A DNA stretch of 64,000 nt, taken from positions 62,001-126,000 of the forward strand of contig NZ_VJNO01000015.1 in the NCBI RefSeq assembly GCF_007096885.1. Direction: 5' to 3'. Within the stretch, counting starts at the first letter, position 1. Every line of letters begins with the position of its first letter. This document shows positions 34,510-42,772 of the stretch, piece after piece. A program made the translations under genes and the position numbers. The notes beneath the pieces are model-generated. The model had not been told where the DNA came from and searched no databases. It saw nothing but the letters and a program-made list of their open reading frames with translations. This stretch comes from Streptomyces sp. 130 (lineage in GTDB: Bacteria; Actinomycetota; Actinomycetes; Streptomycetales; Streptomycetaceae).

Positions 34510-35474
34510 CGGCGTACGAACTCCCGGGACTCCGGCTCGGCGGCGGTTTCCCGGGTCGGGGCGTTGGTGGCCTTGACCAGGAAGTGCGGGCGGCGCTTCA
34601 CCTCGTAGTAGATGCGGCCGACGTATTCGCCGACGACCCCGACGAGCACCATCTGGACGCCGGCGAGCGCGGTGACGACGACGAGCAGGGTGACGTAGCC
34701 GGGGGTGTCGACGCCCCGGACGAGGGCGACGCCGACGATCCAGGCGGCGTAGGCGAGGGCGACGGAGGTCAGGAGCAGGCCGAGGTAGACGGCGGCGCGC
34801 AGGGGCTTGTTGTTGAAGGAGAGCAGCCCGTCCAGGCCGTAGTTGAGGAGCTTGCCGAAGGTCCAGGCGGAGCGGCCCTGTTCCCGTACGGCGTTCTCGT
34901 AACTGAACGTCGTGGTGGGGAAGCCGACCCAGGCGAAGAGGCCCTTGGAGAAGCGGTTGTACTCGGTGAGGGAGAGCACGGCGTCGGCGGCGCGGCGGGA
35001 CAGGAGCCGGAAGTCTCCGACGCCGTCGACCAGTTCGACGTCCACGAGACGGTTGATCAGCCAGTAGTAGGCGCGGGCGGTGAGGGTACGGGTGACGCGG
35101 TCGCCGGCGCGGGTGCGGCGGGCGATGACCTGGTCGTATCCCCGGGCGTGCTCCTGGAGCATGCGGCCGACCAGCTCCGGCGGGTGCTGGAGGTCGGCGT
35201 CCATCAGGACGACGGCGTCCCCCTCGGCATGCTGGAGTCCGGCCAGCATGGCGGCCTCCTTGCCGAAGTTGCGGCTGAAGGAGACGTAGCGGACACGCGC
35301 GTCTGCGGTGGCCAGCTCCTGGATGAGGGGCAGGGTCCGGTCGGCGCTTCCGTCGTCGATATAGACGACCTCGAACGCGTGCCCGAGGCGGGACATTTCG
35401 TCCGTGACGCGTTCATGGAAGCGTTCGAGGATCTCTTCCTCGTTGAAACAAGGCACCACCAGCGAGATCAGCAC
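34506..35474 (-). CDS. glycosyltransferase family 2, GtrB/DPM1-like
   Basis: 322 residues. The GT2 fold begins ISLVVPCFNEEEILERF, with VVYIDDGSADRTLP, YVSFSRNFGKEAAMLAGL and the DxD-type LMDADLQHPPELVGRM. Two C-terminal transmembrane helices (AAVYLGLLLTSVALAYAAWI, VTLLVVVTALAGVQMVLVGV) anchor it. It probably transfers a hexose from a nucleotide sugar to polyprenyl phosphate on the inner face of the membrane. It is coupled to the GtrA gene. Confidence 0.9.
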   Translation of the reverse strand: MLISLVVPCFNEEEILERFHERVTDEMSRLGHAFEVVYIDDGSADRTLPLIQELATADARVRYVSFSRNFGKEAAMLAGLQHAEGDAVVLMDADLQHPPELVGRMLQEHARGYDQVIARRTRAGDRVTRTLTARAYYWLINRLVDVELVDGVGDFRLLSRRAADAVLSLTEYNRFSKGLFAWVGFPTTTFSYENAVREQGRSAWTFGKLLNYGLDGLLSFNNKPLRAAVYLGLLLTSVALAYAAWIVGVALVRGVDTPGYVTLLVVVTALAGVQMVLVGVVGEYVGRIYYEVKRRPHFLVKATNAPTRETAAEPESREFVRR

Positions 35475-35578
35475 CCATGTACATCAACCGGTCAACGTGT
35501 CGCCCTCCGGAGCCCGGTGTGGCCGGTGGGCGGCCATCGGGTGAACGGCCACGGACGCCTTCCCCGGAGCAGGCCTCC

Positions 35579-37111
35579 TCAACCGCCCCTGACCTCCAGC
35601 TGGCGCTCCAGCTGGCGGCGCAGCTCGACGGGCAGCGGGTGGTGCGGCCCGTAGGCGCGCTCGGTGTCGTACAGCAGGGACTGGAGCTGGGCGCGCGCGT
35701 TCGCGTGGTCGCCGAGGGCGAGCAGCAGCTGCCCGATGCGGTGGCGGATCTCGTACGAGCGTGCCGGGTCGTTGCCCGTGGCGTACTGGTTCTCGTAGTA
35801 CGGCAGCACGGCGCGGTACTCCGCGAGCGCGGCGGCGGGTTCGCCGAGCTGTTCCAGGCACTGGGCGACGTCGCAGCGGTAGCCGAGGGTCTGCGGGTCG
35901 GCGGGGCCCGCCTCGGCGGCCCGGTCGTCGGCGAGCCGGCGCAGTTCGGGCAGGGCGCGACGGTACTGGCCGTCGTCCATGAGGGTGGCGGCGTACTGCT
36001 TGCGCAGGATGCGGACCACCGGGGAGCCGGACCCGTGCTGTTCGGCGGCGACCGGGAGCAGCCCGCCGAGCATGTCGACGGCCTGGGTGATGCGCCCCTC
36101 GCCGAGGAGCCGCTTGACCTCGTCCACGGCGGCGGCGACGTCCGTGCGGGCGGGCGGGGCGGCGGGCACGGCCGGCGGCGGGGCCGTGGCGCGGTCGGGC
36201 CAGGGGGCGTGCGGGCGCAGGAAGGGGCGGGTGGGGTCGAGCGGTCCGGCGGGCGGCCGGGAGCCGCGCGCGGGCAGCAGGGGGGCGAGGTGTTCGTACA
36301 CCTCCTGGGCGCTGGCCGGGCGGTGCTGCGGGTCCTTGGCGAGCAGCCGCAGCACGAGCGTTTCCAGTGCCTCGGGGGTGTCGGGCCGGATCCGGCGGAC
36401 CGGCAGCGGCGGTTCGTACAGGTGCCGGTGCAGCACGCCGAGGGCGGTGGACCCGGCGAACGGCACGTCGCCGCTGAGCAGTTCGTGCAGGAGGACACCG
36501 AGGGCGTAGAGGTCGGTGTACGGGCCGACCGCGCCGCCCATGGCCTGCTCGGGGGCCATGTAGGCCGGGGAGCCGATGGGCGAGCCGGTGTGCGTGAGGC
36601 GGGTGGTGTCGGTGTCGAGGACGGACGCGACACCGAGGTCGAGGACGAGGACGGTGCCGTCCGGACGGACCATCACGTTACGGGGCTTGAGGTCGCGGTG
36701 GACGATGGGCACGGCGTGCACGGCGCTGAGGACGGCGCACAGCTGCGCGGCCACCGCGACGGCCCAGGGCCAGGGGTAGGGGTCGTGCTCGGCGAGGTGG
36801 TCGCCGAGGTCGGCGCCCTCCACGTACTGCATGACGAGGAACAGGTCGTCGCCGTCGCTGCCGGCGTCGTGCACGGTGACCAGGCCGGGGTGGTCCACCT
36901 GTGCGGTGACCCGGCACTCGCGGACGAAGCGGCGGCGCAGCTCGTCGGCGGCCTCGCCGTCGATGGGCCCGGTGACCCGGTCGGGGCGCAGCAGCTTGAC
37001 CGCGACCCGGCGGTCGAGGCGCTGGTCGTAGGCCGTCCAGACCTGGCCCATGCCGCCCTGGCCGAGGATCGTCGCCAGCTCGTACCGCCCGCCGACGAGG
37101 CGACCGCTCAC
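35579..37111 (-). CDS. serine/threonine protein kinase with TPR-like C-terminus
   Basis: 510 residues. Kinase domain residues about 7-270: glycine loop ILGQGGMGQVW, ATP lysine in VAVKLLRP, catalytic loop VHRDLKPRNVM, a DLG variant of the DFG motif in LVLDLGVAS, and APEQAMGG. A Pro/Ala-rich linker follows (about 285-330), then a helical tetratricopeptide-like region (about 330-505). No transmembrane helix is present, unlike PknB-type kinases. GTG 37111 overlaps the stop of the upstream membrane-protein gene (GTGA) with GGAGG 7 nt upstream, so the membrane protein may be its partner or substrate. Confidence 0.9.
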   Translation of the reverse strand: MSGRLVGGRYELATILGQGGMGQVWTAYDQRLDRRVAVKLLRPDRVTGPIDGEAADELRRRFVRECRVTAQVDHPGLVTVHDAGSDGDDLFLVMQYVEGADLGDHLAEHDPYPWPWAVAVAAQLCAVLSAVHAVPIVHRDLKPRNVMVRPDGTVLVLDLGVASVLDTDTTRLTHTGSPIGSPAYMAPEQAMGGAVGPYTDLYALGVLLHELLSGDVPFAGSTALGVLHRHLYEPPLPVRRIRPDTPEALETLVLRLLAKDPQHRPASAQEVYEHLAPLLPARGSRPPAGPLDPTRPFLRPHAPWPDRATAPPPAVPAAPPARTDVAAAVDEVKRLLGEGRITQAVDMLGGLLPVAAEQHGSGSPVVRILRKQYAATLMDDGQYRRALPELRRLADDRAAEAGPADPQTLGYRCDVAQCLEQLGEPAAALAEYRAVLPYYENQYATGNDPARSYEIRHRIGQLLLALGDHANARAQLQSLLYDTERAYGPHHPLPVELRRQLERQLEVRGG

Positions 37112-37764
37112 CGCCCCTCCTCCTTGCGGAGGTAGTCGCTCAGCTCGTCCAGCTCGGCGCGGACCTGGTCGATGCGCTGGGGCGGAGCGGGGTGCTGGGG
37201 CGGGGCGGGGTGCTGCGGGGCGGGGCGGGCGTCCTCCGGTTGGGGGCAGCGCGTGGGGGGAAGCGGGTAGGGGCGCTGCTGGCCGGGGTGCTGCTGCCCG
37301 GCATGCTGCTGCCCGGGGTGCGGCGAGTAGGGCCGCGGCTGTCCGTACGGCGGTGTGGGCACGGTGGTGGCGTACGCGTATCCGGGCCCCGGCTGCGGGA
37401 GGCCGGCGGCCTTCCCCGTCAGGCGGGCGTAGAAACGCACGTCGGCGACGAGGTAGTGCACACAGGCGCCCGCCAGCACCAGGAGCAGCAGCGGTATGAG
37501 CACGAAGTCGATGCCGTGCGCCTCCACGTTCGGCTCGTCCCTGCCGAGGACGGGCAGCAGCACGCAGACGAACACGAAGCCGGCGCCGGCGGTCCACCAG
37601 TCGAGGGCCCGGCGGCGGACGAACGCCAGCCTGAGCAGCGGCGCCCACAGGAGCAGCCCGAGGGAGCAGACGGCGACCACGGGGAACAGCACGCGCATGG
37701 AGACGATCCAGGCCCTGCCGGGGACTCGGCGCGGCGCCGTGGGCGGAAGACCCGGGGCGTACAT
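37108..37764 (-). CDS. membrane protein coupled to Ser/Thr kinase
   Basis: Not recognised. 218 residues with about four hydrophobic segments (VSMRVLFPVVAVCSLGLLLW, WWTAGAGFVFVCVLLPVLG, DFVLIPLLLLVLAGACVHYL) and a C-terminal region rich in Pro, Gln and His (short PGQQH and PAPPQH repeats), ending in a charged helix (IDQVRAELDELSDYLRKEE). The repeat-rich tail is probably cytoplasmic and could be a docking site. It overlaps the kinase gene, implying coupled expression. Confidence 0.75.
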   Translation of the reverse strand: MYAPGLPPTAPRRVPGRAWIVSMRVLFPVVAVCSLGLLLWAPLLRLAFVRRRALDWWTAGAGFVFVCVLLPVLGRDEPNVEAHGIDFVLIPLLLLVLAGACVHYLVADVRFYARLTGKAAGLPQPGPGYAYATTVPTPPYGQPRPYSPHPGQQHAGQQHPGQQRPYPLPPTRCPQPEDARPAPQHPAPPQHPAPPQRIDQVRAELDELSDYLRKEEGR

Positions 37765-37866
37765 GGCTGCTCCTGGATTGCCTGGTCGTGGAACGTCCGC
37801 GCGCACACGGGCGTGCGTGCGGATCCGAGCGTAAGGGGCGACACCGACAGAGGGCCCGGGGTTGTA

Positions 37867-37885
37867 CGGAACCGTTGTGGTTCCG
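37867..37885 (-). terminator. short hairpin after methylase gene
   Basis: CGGAACC-GTTGT-GGTTCCG directly after the methylase stop at 37887. Short but perfect. Confidence 0.4.
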
Positions 37886-37886
37886 C

Positions 37887-40016
37887 TCACTCCGGCGTGA
37901 CCGTGCCGTCCGTCAGACCGTCGTAGAGGCCCTGGACGAGCTGTCCGCCGAGGCGTCCGGCGAGACGCAGGGCGTCCTCGAACGCGGCCAGCGCGCGGAA
38001 CCGTTCGCCGTAGCGCCGCTGCTCGGCCAGGGGCAGGCGCGGCAGTTGGAGGCGCCGGGCGTCGAGCCGGGTCGCGGTGGAGGCGTGGCTGCTGGCCTGC
38101 CGGTTGTTGGTGGTGCCGCGCAGGAAGCCGGCGAGGAACCAGGGGTCGAGCACGGCCGGGTCGGGGCGCAGCAGCTGGAGGTTGCGGCCGAGCGCGGCGC
38201 CCGCGGTGGCCTCGTCCACGACCCGGACGACGGTGACACCGCCGAGCACGGGCACGACCACATCGCCGGCCGCGACGAGGACCGGCTCCTCGGGGCCGCC
38301 GCCGGCGGCCGGGGCGCCGGAGGGCGGGGTGCCGCCCAGCACGTCGTGCTCGGTGAGGACGGGGCCGGTCCCGGTGCCCGCGCCGCCGTGGCGGAGCTGG
38401 AGGGCGCCGGCCCGGGCGAGTTCGCCGAGGGTGGTGAGCGGGCGGTGCGCGGGTGCGGTGGCGGCGGGGGGCGCCGGGGTCAGGGTCGTGGCGAGGCCCA
38501 GGGTCCTGGTCAGCCGCTCGCGTACGCCGGCCAGCTCGGCGGGTCCGCCGGTGGCGGCGGGGGACGGGAGGTGGCGGGCGGGGGCGAGGTCGACGTCGTC
38601 GTCGAGGAGTTCGATGACGGGGACGGTGCGGGCGGCGGCGGAGTGCGGTGCCGTGGGCTGCGGGCGCTGTCCCTCGTACGCGTGCCAGGCGTCGAGCACC
38701 GCGTGGCGCAGGGCGGTCAGGTCGAGGCGGTCCCGGCCGCCGCCGGTGGTCTGCTCGGCGGGCTCGGCGGTGTCGACCAGGAGCAGTTCGGGGTTGGGCC
38801 GCGGTTCGGTGCCGGGCCTGCGCAGCACCCACAGGTGGAGCGGGATGCCGTACGGGGGTGCGGCGCCGGCCGGGAGCGCGATGACGGCGCGCAGGGCGCC
38901 CCGGCGCAGGAGGTCGGCGCGGATGCGGCGGCCGGAGCGGCGGGAGGCGGCGGCGGGCGGCATCAGCAGGACGGCGGTGCCGCCGTCGCGCAGCCGGGCC
39001 AGCGCGTGCTGCACCCAGGCGAGTTCGGACTCGGTGCGGGCGGGGAAGCCGTACTCCCAGCGGGGGTCGTAGGCGAGTTCGTCGTGGCCCCAGTTGCGCT
39101 CGTTGAACGGCGGGTGGCAGAGCACCGCGTCGGCGGCCAGGTGCGGGAAGGCATCGGTGCGCAGGGTGTCCCCGGTGCGCACGTCGACCGTGCGGCCGGC
39201 GGGGGCGGTGCGGGGGGTACCCCCGGTGCGCAGGGCGAGGCGGAGCGCGGTGACGGCGGCGAGGCCGGGGTCGCTCTCCTGGCCGTGGAGGGCGGTGGGG
39301 CGGCTCGTGGCGGCGGGGCCTCCCGAAGCGCCCGCCGGGCCCAGGGCCGCGGTCAGCAGGGCGCCGGTGCCCGCCGCCGGGTCGAGGACCGTGCGCACGC
39401 CGGGTCCGCCGGTGCCGGCCAGCTCCGCCATCAGCTCGGCGAGACCGGGCGGGGTCAGCGTGTACTGGCGCGGGTTGGCGTCGAGCTGACGGCCGAGCAG
39501 AAATTCGTACGTCTCCCCGGCGGTTGTCCCGGCGGCCAGCTCGGCGGCGCCGCGCAGCAGCGGCACGGACGGCAGCAGCTCGGCGCGGTCCGGGGCGCGG
39601 ACGGCGCGGCCGTTCCCGGCGGGCCCGAAGCGGTCGGCGAGGGTCTCGGCCAGCGCGAGGGAGAGCACACCGGCCATCCGTTCGTCGGACACGCCGGTGA
39701 TCTCCCGCCAGGCGGCGGGGCTGCGGTTGACCAGGAGCAGGGCGCAGCCGGTGTGGATGAGCGCGGTGACGGGGCCCGCCGGGTGGCCGGCCAGCTGCTG
39801 CCAGACGCGTTCGCGGAGGGGGACCTCGACCAGCTTGCCCTGGTCGCGCAGCCACCGCTCGACCTCGGACAGGGCGAAGGACGGGCTGGTCTCGGTGCCG
39901 CCCACGGGCTGGGGGAAGTCGGCGTGCCGGCGGCGCCAGTTGCTGACGGCGGCGCGTCCCACGCCCGCCAGGCGGGCGATTCCCGCGGCGGTCACCTCTG
40001 TCGCGTTCTCCGGCAC
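37887..40016 (-). CDS. orphan N6-DNA-methylase with N-terminal HTH and HsdS-like C-terminus
   Basis: 709 residues combining three parts: an HTH (residues about 8-40, TAAGIARLAGVGRAAVSNWRRRH), an HsdM-type helical plus Rossmann core (about 150-450) with SAM motif I LDPAAGTGALL at D212, and a C-terminal target-recognition-like segment ending RLQLPRLPLAEQRRYGERFRAL. Catalytic motif IV reads CHPPF (H301-F304) where the family has [N/D/S]PP[F/Y], so the catalytic Asn is replaced by His and activity is doubtful. No restriction subunit is adjacent. GTG 40016 has GGGAGA upstream. A perfect palindrome at 40063-40080 may be its own operator. Confidence 0.82.
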   Translation of the reverse strand: MPENATEVTAAGIARLAGVGRAAVSNWRRRHADFPQPVGGTETSPSFALSEVERWLRDQGKLVEVPLRERVWQQLAGHPAGPVTALIHTGCALLLVNRSPAAWREITGVSDERMAGVLSLALAETLADRFGPAGNGRAVRAPDRAELLPSVPLLRGAAELAAGTTAGETYEFLLGRQLDANPRQYTLTPPGLAELMAELAGTGGPGVRTVLDPAAGTGALLTAALGPAGASGGPAATSRPTALHGQESDPGLAAVTALRLALRTGGTPRTAPAGRTVDVRTGDTLRTDAFPHLAADAVLCHPPFNERNWGHDELAYDPRWEYGFPARTESELAWVQHALARLRDGGTAVLLMPPAAASRRSGRRIRADLLRRGALRAVIALPAGAAPPYGIPLHLWVLRRPGTEPRPNPELLLVDTAEPAEQTTGGGRDRLDLTALRHAVLDAWHAYEGQRPQPTAPHSAAARTVPVIELLDDDVDLAPARHLPSPAATGGPAELAGVRERLTRTLGLATTLTPAPPAATAPAHRPLTTLGELARAGALQLRHGGAGTGTGPVLTEHDVLGGTPPSGAPAAGGGPEEPVLVAAGDVVVPVLGGVTVVRVVDEATAGAALGRNLQLLRPDPAVLDPWFLAGFLRGTTNNRQASSHASTATRLDARRLQLPRLPLAEQRRYGERFRALAAFEDALRLAGRLGGQLVQGLYDGLTDGTVTPE

Positions 40017-40062
40017 TTGCTGTCTCCCTGTGCTGTACCGCTGGCGGGTCGGCCGCAACCCG

Positions 40063-40080
40063 GCGCACAACGTTGTGCGC
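40063..40080. promoter_or_regulatory. perfect 18-bp palindrome upstream of methylase
   Basis: GCGCACAACGTTGTGCGC is fully self-complementary. On the minus strand it lies just downstream of a -10-like TATGCT (40098-40093), about +7 to +24, a position suited to repression. The HTH of the methylase is a candidate binder. Confidence 0.6.
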
Positions 40081-40272
40081 TGGTCGGGGGCGAGCATACC
40101 GACCCGTACACAGCGGTGCACCCGCCATCGATTCACGGCGTGCACGAACCCGTTGCGCGTGAATGCTGTTGACTCGGTTCACAGATGATGCTGTGATTGA
40201 CCCGTCGCTGAACGAGCGGCGCCCGGTGGAACCGCTCACCGCTCACTTCCGTACTTGCCGAAGGGCAGACCC

Positions 40273-41151
40273 ATGTCCCAGTTCACGCAGCCGCCGCAGT
40301 CCCCGCAGCCCCCGTACTCCCAGCCGCAGCCGCCGTACGGGCCCGCCCACGCGCCCGGCCTGCGCCCCGCGCGCAACGGGCTGGGCGTCACCGCCCTGAT
40401 CCTCGGGCTCATCGGCGCGGTGTCCGGCCTCATCCCGATCCTCTTCTGGCTGGCGGGCATCCTCGGCACGATCGCGCTGGTCCTGGGGCTGGTGGGCCGG
40501 GGCCGCGCCAAGAGGGGCGAGGCCACGAACAAGGGCATGGCCACGTTCGGCACGGTCCTCGCGCTGATCGCGCTGGTGATGTCGGTGGTCGGCGCGGTGA
40601 TCACCTTCAAGGCGGTGGACGACGCGGTGGACGACCTGAGCACGGCGGTGTCCGACACGAAGGCGTCCGCGAAGCCGAAGGCGGGCGGGGACGCCGGCAA
40701 GGGCGAGGAGAAGGAGAAGGCCGGCGACGACAAGGCCGGCAAGGAGGAGAAGCCCACCGGCGAGGCGCTGGAGGCCGGTGACGCGGCGGTGTACGACGAC
40801 GACCTCACGGTCACCGTGGGCGACGCCACCACGTACACCCCCGGCGAATACGCGATCGGACACACCAAGGGCAACAAGGCGTACCGCGTCCCCGTCATCA
40901 TCGAGAACGCGGGCAAGGAGAAGTTCGACTCCGCGCTCGTGACCGTCGAGGCCCGGGCCGGCGAGGACGGGGTGGAAGCGGAGCAGATCTTCGACGACAA
41001 GGTCGGCGAGGGCTTCAGCGGCACGATCCTGCCCGGCAAGAAGGTCACGGTGCTCTACGCCTTCGACGCGCCGGCCGACGTGAAGAACCTGACCGTCGAG
41101 GTCAACCCCGACTTCTCGTACGACTCGACGCAGTGGGACCTGAAGCTCTGA
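40273..41151 (+). CDS. DUF4190/DUF4352-like membrane-anchored protein
   Basis: 292 residues. A Pro/Gln/Tyr-rich N-terminus (residues 1-35) is followed by two transmembrane helices (NGLGVTALILGLIGAVSGLI and GTVLALIALVMSVVGAVITF, with an intervening hydrophobic stretch), as in DUF4190 proteins. A Lys/Asp/Glu-rich linker and an extracytoplasmic beta-rich domain follow (about 165-292; YRVPVIIENAGKEKFDSALVTVEA), resembling telokin-like DUF4352. Function unknown; such proteins are common surface proteins of actinobacteria. ATG 40273 with AAGGG 9 nt upstream. A terminator follows. Confidence 0.75.
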   Translation: MSQFTQPPQSPQPPYSQPQPPYGPAHAPGLRPARNGLGVTALILGLIGAVSGLIPILFWLAGILGTIALVLGLVGRGRAKRGEATNKGMATFGTVLALIALVMSVVGAVITFKAVDDAVDDLSTAVSDTKASAKPKAGGDAGKGEEKEKAGDDKAGKEEKPTGEALEAGDAAVYDDDLTVTVGDATTYTPGEYAIGHTKGNKAYRVPVIIENAGKEKFDSALVTVEARAGEDGVEAEQIFDDKVGEGFSGTILPGKKVTVLYAFDAPADVKNLTVEVNPDFSYDSTQWDLKL

Positions 41152-41177
41152 CCCGCGCGGCGCGCCCGCACCCCATG

Positions 41178-41200
41178 GAACCCGCCCCCAGGGCGGGTTC
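41178..41200. terminator. terminator between convergent genes
   Basis: 10-bp perfect arms GAACCCGCCC (41178-41187) and GGGCGGGTTC (41191-41200) with a 3-nt loop, between the 40273 gene and the convergent TetR gene. Confidence 0.7.
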
Positions 41201-41217
41201 TGCGCGTCGGGGCCCCC

Positions 41218-41835
41218 TCAGGGGCGCTCCCCCGGCCAGGCGGCCAGCGCGAGTTCGGCGATCTCGGCCAGCTCGTCCGGGCCCGCCCCGTCGCAGGAGC
41301 GCTGCGACATGCCCTGGACGACCGTGGCGAAGTACCCGGCGAGGACCCGGGGGTCCACCCGCTCCGGAAGTTCGCCGGTGCGCTGCGCGTCCCGCAGCCG
41401 CGCCTCCCACGCCTCGATGTTGCCGTTGCGCACTTCCCGCAGCCGGGCGCCCACCTCGGCGTCCTGCGGGGCGACGTTCGTGGCCGCCGTGATCACCATG
41501 CAGCCCGCCGGGTGCGAGCGGTCGGCGTAGATCCGGGCGGCCTCCCGCAGGATGCGCGCGAACGCGCGGTAGGCGGTGGGCTCCTGCTCCAGGGCGTCGC
41601 GCATGAAGCTCCCGCCCGGCGTCCTCCCGTACGCGGCGACCGCCTCCTCGAAGAGGGACCGCTTGTCGCCGAACGCGGCGTAGAGGCTCGCGGGCCGGAT
41701 GCCCATCGCCTCCGTCAGCTCACCGATCGAGGTCGCCCCGTAGCCCCGCTCCCAGAACAGCCGGACGGCCGCCGCGAGCGCGGCGTCCCGGTCGAAGGAG
41801 CGCGGGCGCCCGCGCGCCGCACCTGTCTCACCCAT
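41218..41835 (-). CDS. TetR/AcrR family regulator
   Basis: 205 residues. The N-terminal HTH is SIGELTEAMGIRPASLYAAFGDKRSLF after the recognition prelude AALAAAVRLFWERGYGAT. The C-terminal ligand domain includes CMVITAATNVAPQD and YFATVVQGMSQRS, the TetR_C pattern of regulators that often control a neighbouring oxidoreductase. Divergent from the SDR gene, with a 17-bp operator-like dyad between them. ATG 41835 is favoured; an in-frame ATG at 41844 would add three residues. Confidence 0.88.
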   Translation of the reverse strand: MGETGAARGRPRSFDRDAALAAAVRLFWERGYGATSIGELTEAMGIRPASLYAAFGDKRSLFEEAVAAYGRTPGGSFMRDALEQEPTAYRAFARILREAARIYADRSHPAGCMVITAATNVAPQDAEVGARLREVRNGNIEAWEARLRDAQRTGELPERVDPRVLAGYFATVVQGMSQRSCDGAGPDELAEIAELALAAWPGERP

Positions 41836-41894
41836 GCCCCACATTCTAGAGCGCCCACTCAAGAAGTCGTGCTACGTTCTTTCTGTAGCGATCA

Positions 41895-41911
41895 CTCAAC
41901 AAATTGCTGAG
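41895..41911. promoter_or_regulatory. TetR-type operator between regulator and SDR gene
   Basis: CTCAACAA-A-TTGCTGAG is a dyad with one mismatch in 8 bp arms, 12 bp before the SDR start. CACTCAA occurs again near 41861, suggesting a second half-site. Confidence 0.5.
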
Positions 41912-41922
41912 AGGTAACAGCC

Positions 41923-42696
41923 ATGTCTGCACGCGCACTTGAGGGCAAGGTCGCACTGGTCACCGGCGGCAGCCGGGGCATCGGCCGGGGCATCGCGGAA
42001 CGGCTGGGGCGGGACGGGGCCGTCGTCGCCGTCGGCTACGCCCGGGACGCGGCGGCGGCCGACGAGGTCGTCGAGGTCATCCGGAAGAACGGCGGCACGG
42101 CGTTCGCCCTCCGCGCCGAGCTGGGCGCCCACGGCGACGCCGCGGCGCTGTGGGAGGCGTTCGACGAGCGGATCACCACGTACGCTCCGGGCGGCGGGGT
42201 CGACATCATCGTGAACAACGCGGGCGCCGGGCTCTACTCCGAGCTGTCCTCGCTCACCGAGGAGGCGTTCGACGCGGTCTTCGCCGTCAACGTGCGGGCG
42301 CCGTTCTTCATCGTCCGCCACGGGCTCGGCCGGCTGCGCGACGGCGGCCGGGTCATCAACATATCCAGCGGCGCGGCCCGGATCGCGATGCCGAGCATCA
42401 TCGCCTACAGCGCGACGAAGGGCGCCCTGGACAACTTCACGCTGAACCTCGCCAAGGAGCTGGGCCCGCGCGGCATCACGGTCAACTCGGTGGCCCCCGG
42501 CATCATCGACACCGACATCAACGCGGACTGGCTGCGCGGCGACGCCGAGGCGGAGCGGGGCGCCGCCTCAGTGGCCGCCCTGGGCCGGGTCGGACAGCCG
42601 CGCGACGTCGCGGACGTCGTGGCGTTCCTCGCCTCGGACGACTCGCGCTGGGTGACGGGGACGGTGATCGACGCGACGGGCGGCTCGGGGCTCTGA
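41923..42696 (+). CDS. short-chain dehydrogenase/reductase
   Basis: 257-residue classical SDR. The cofactor loop is VTGGSRGIGRG, with NNAGAG and the active-site Ser in INISSGAA. The catalytic motif is YSATK, and the C-terminal WVTGTVIDATGG completes the family pattern. It probably uses NADP(H), judged by the basic residue after the first glycine loop. GAGAGG lies upstream of ATG 41923. Likely repressed by the divergent TetR; the substrate is unknown. Confidence 0.92.
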   Translation: MSARALEGKVALVTGGSRGIGRGIAERLGRDGAVVAVGYARDAAAADEVVEVIRKNGGTAFALRAELGAHGDAAALWEAFDERITTYAPGGGVDIIVNNAGAGLYSELSSLTEEAFDAVFAVNVRAPFFIVRHGLGRLRDGGRVINISSGAARIAMPSIIAYSATKGALDNFTLNLAKELGPRGITVNSVAPGIIDTDINADWLRGDAEAERGAASVAALGRVGQPRDVADVVAFLASDDSRWVTGTVIDATGGSGL

Positions 42697-42701
42697 GCGG
42701 A

Positions 42702-42760
42702 GCGGGCCCCTTCACGGGGCCCTCCACGGCCCCCTTCACGAGCCACTTCACGGGGCCCGC
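42702..42760. terminator. hairpin between convergent SDR and HNH genes
   Basis: GCGGGCCCC (42702-42710) pairs with GGGGCCCGC (42752-42760). The loop has repeats of CTTCACG and internal GGGGCC pairs, so alternative folds exist. Confidence 0.55.
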
Positions 42761-42772
42761 CCTGACGGTGTG

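Noticed and set aside
31159..34608. Very long open frame (over 1,100 codons) on the plus strand
   Set aside because: It runs opposite the P450, MazG, SurA-like and GtrA genes, has no domain similarity and wrong codon-position GC; it is a mirror of the real minus-strand genes.
37887..40016. Complete restriction-modification system
   Set aside because: No endonuclease or translocase subunit is adjacent, and catalytic motif IV of the methylase is altered.
40017..40239. Upstream extension of methylase or membrane-protein frames
   Set aside because: No ribosome sites and the region contains the promoter and palindrome.
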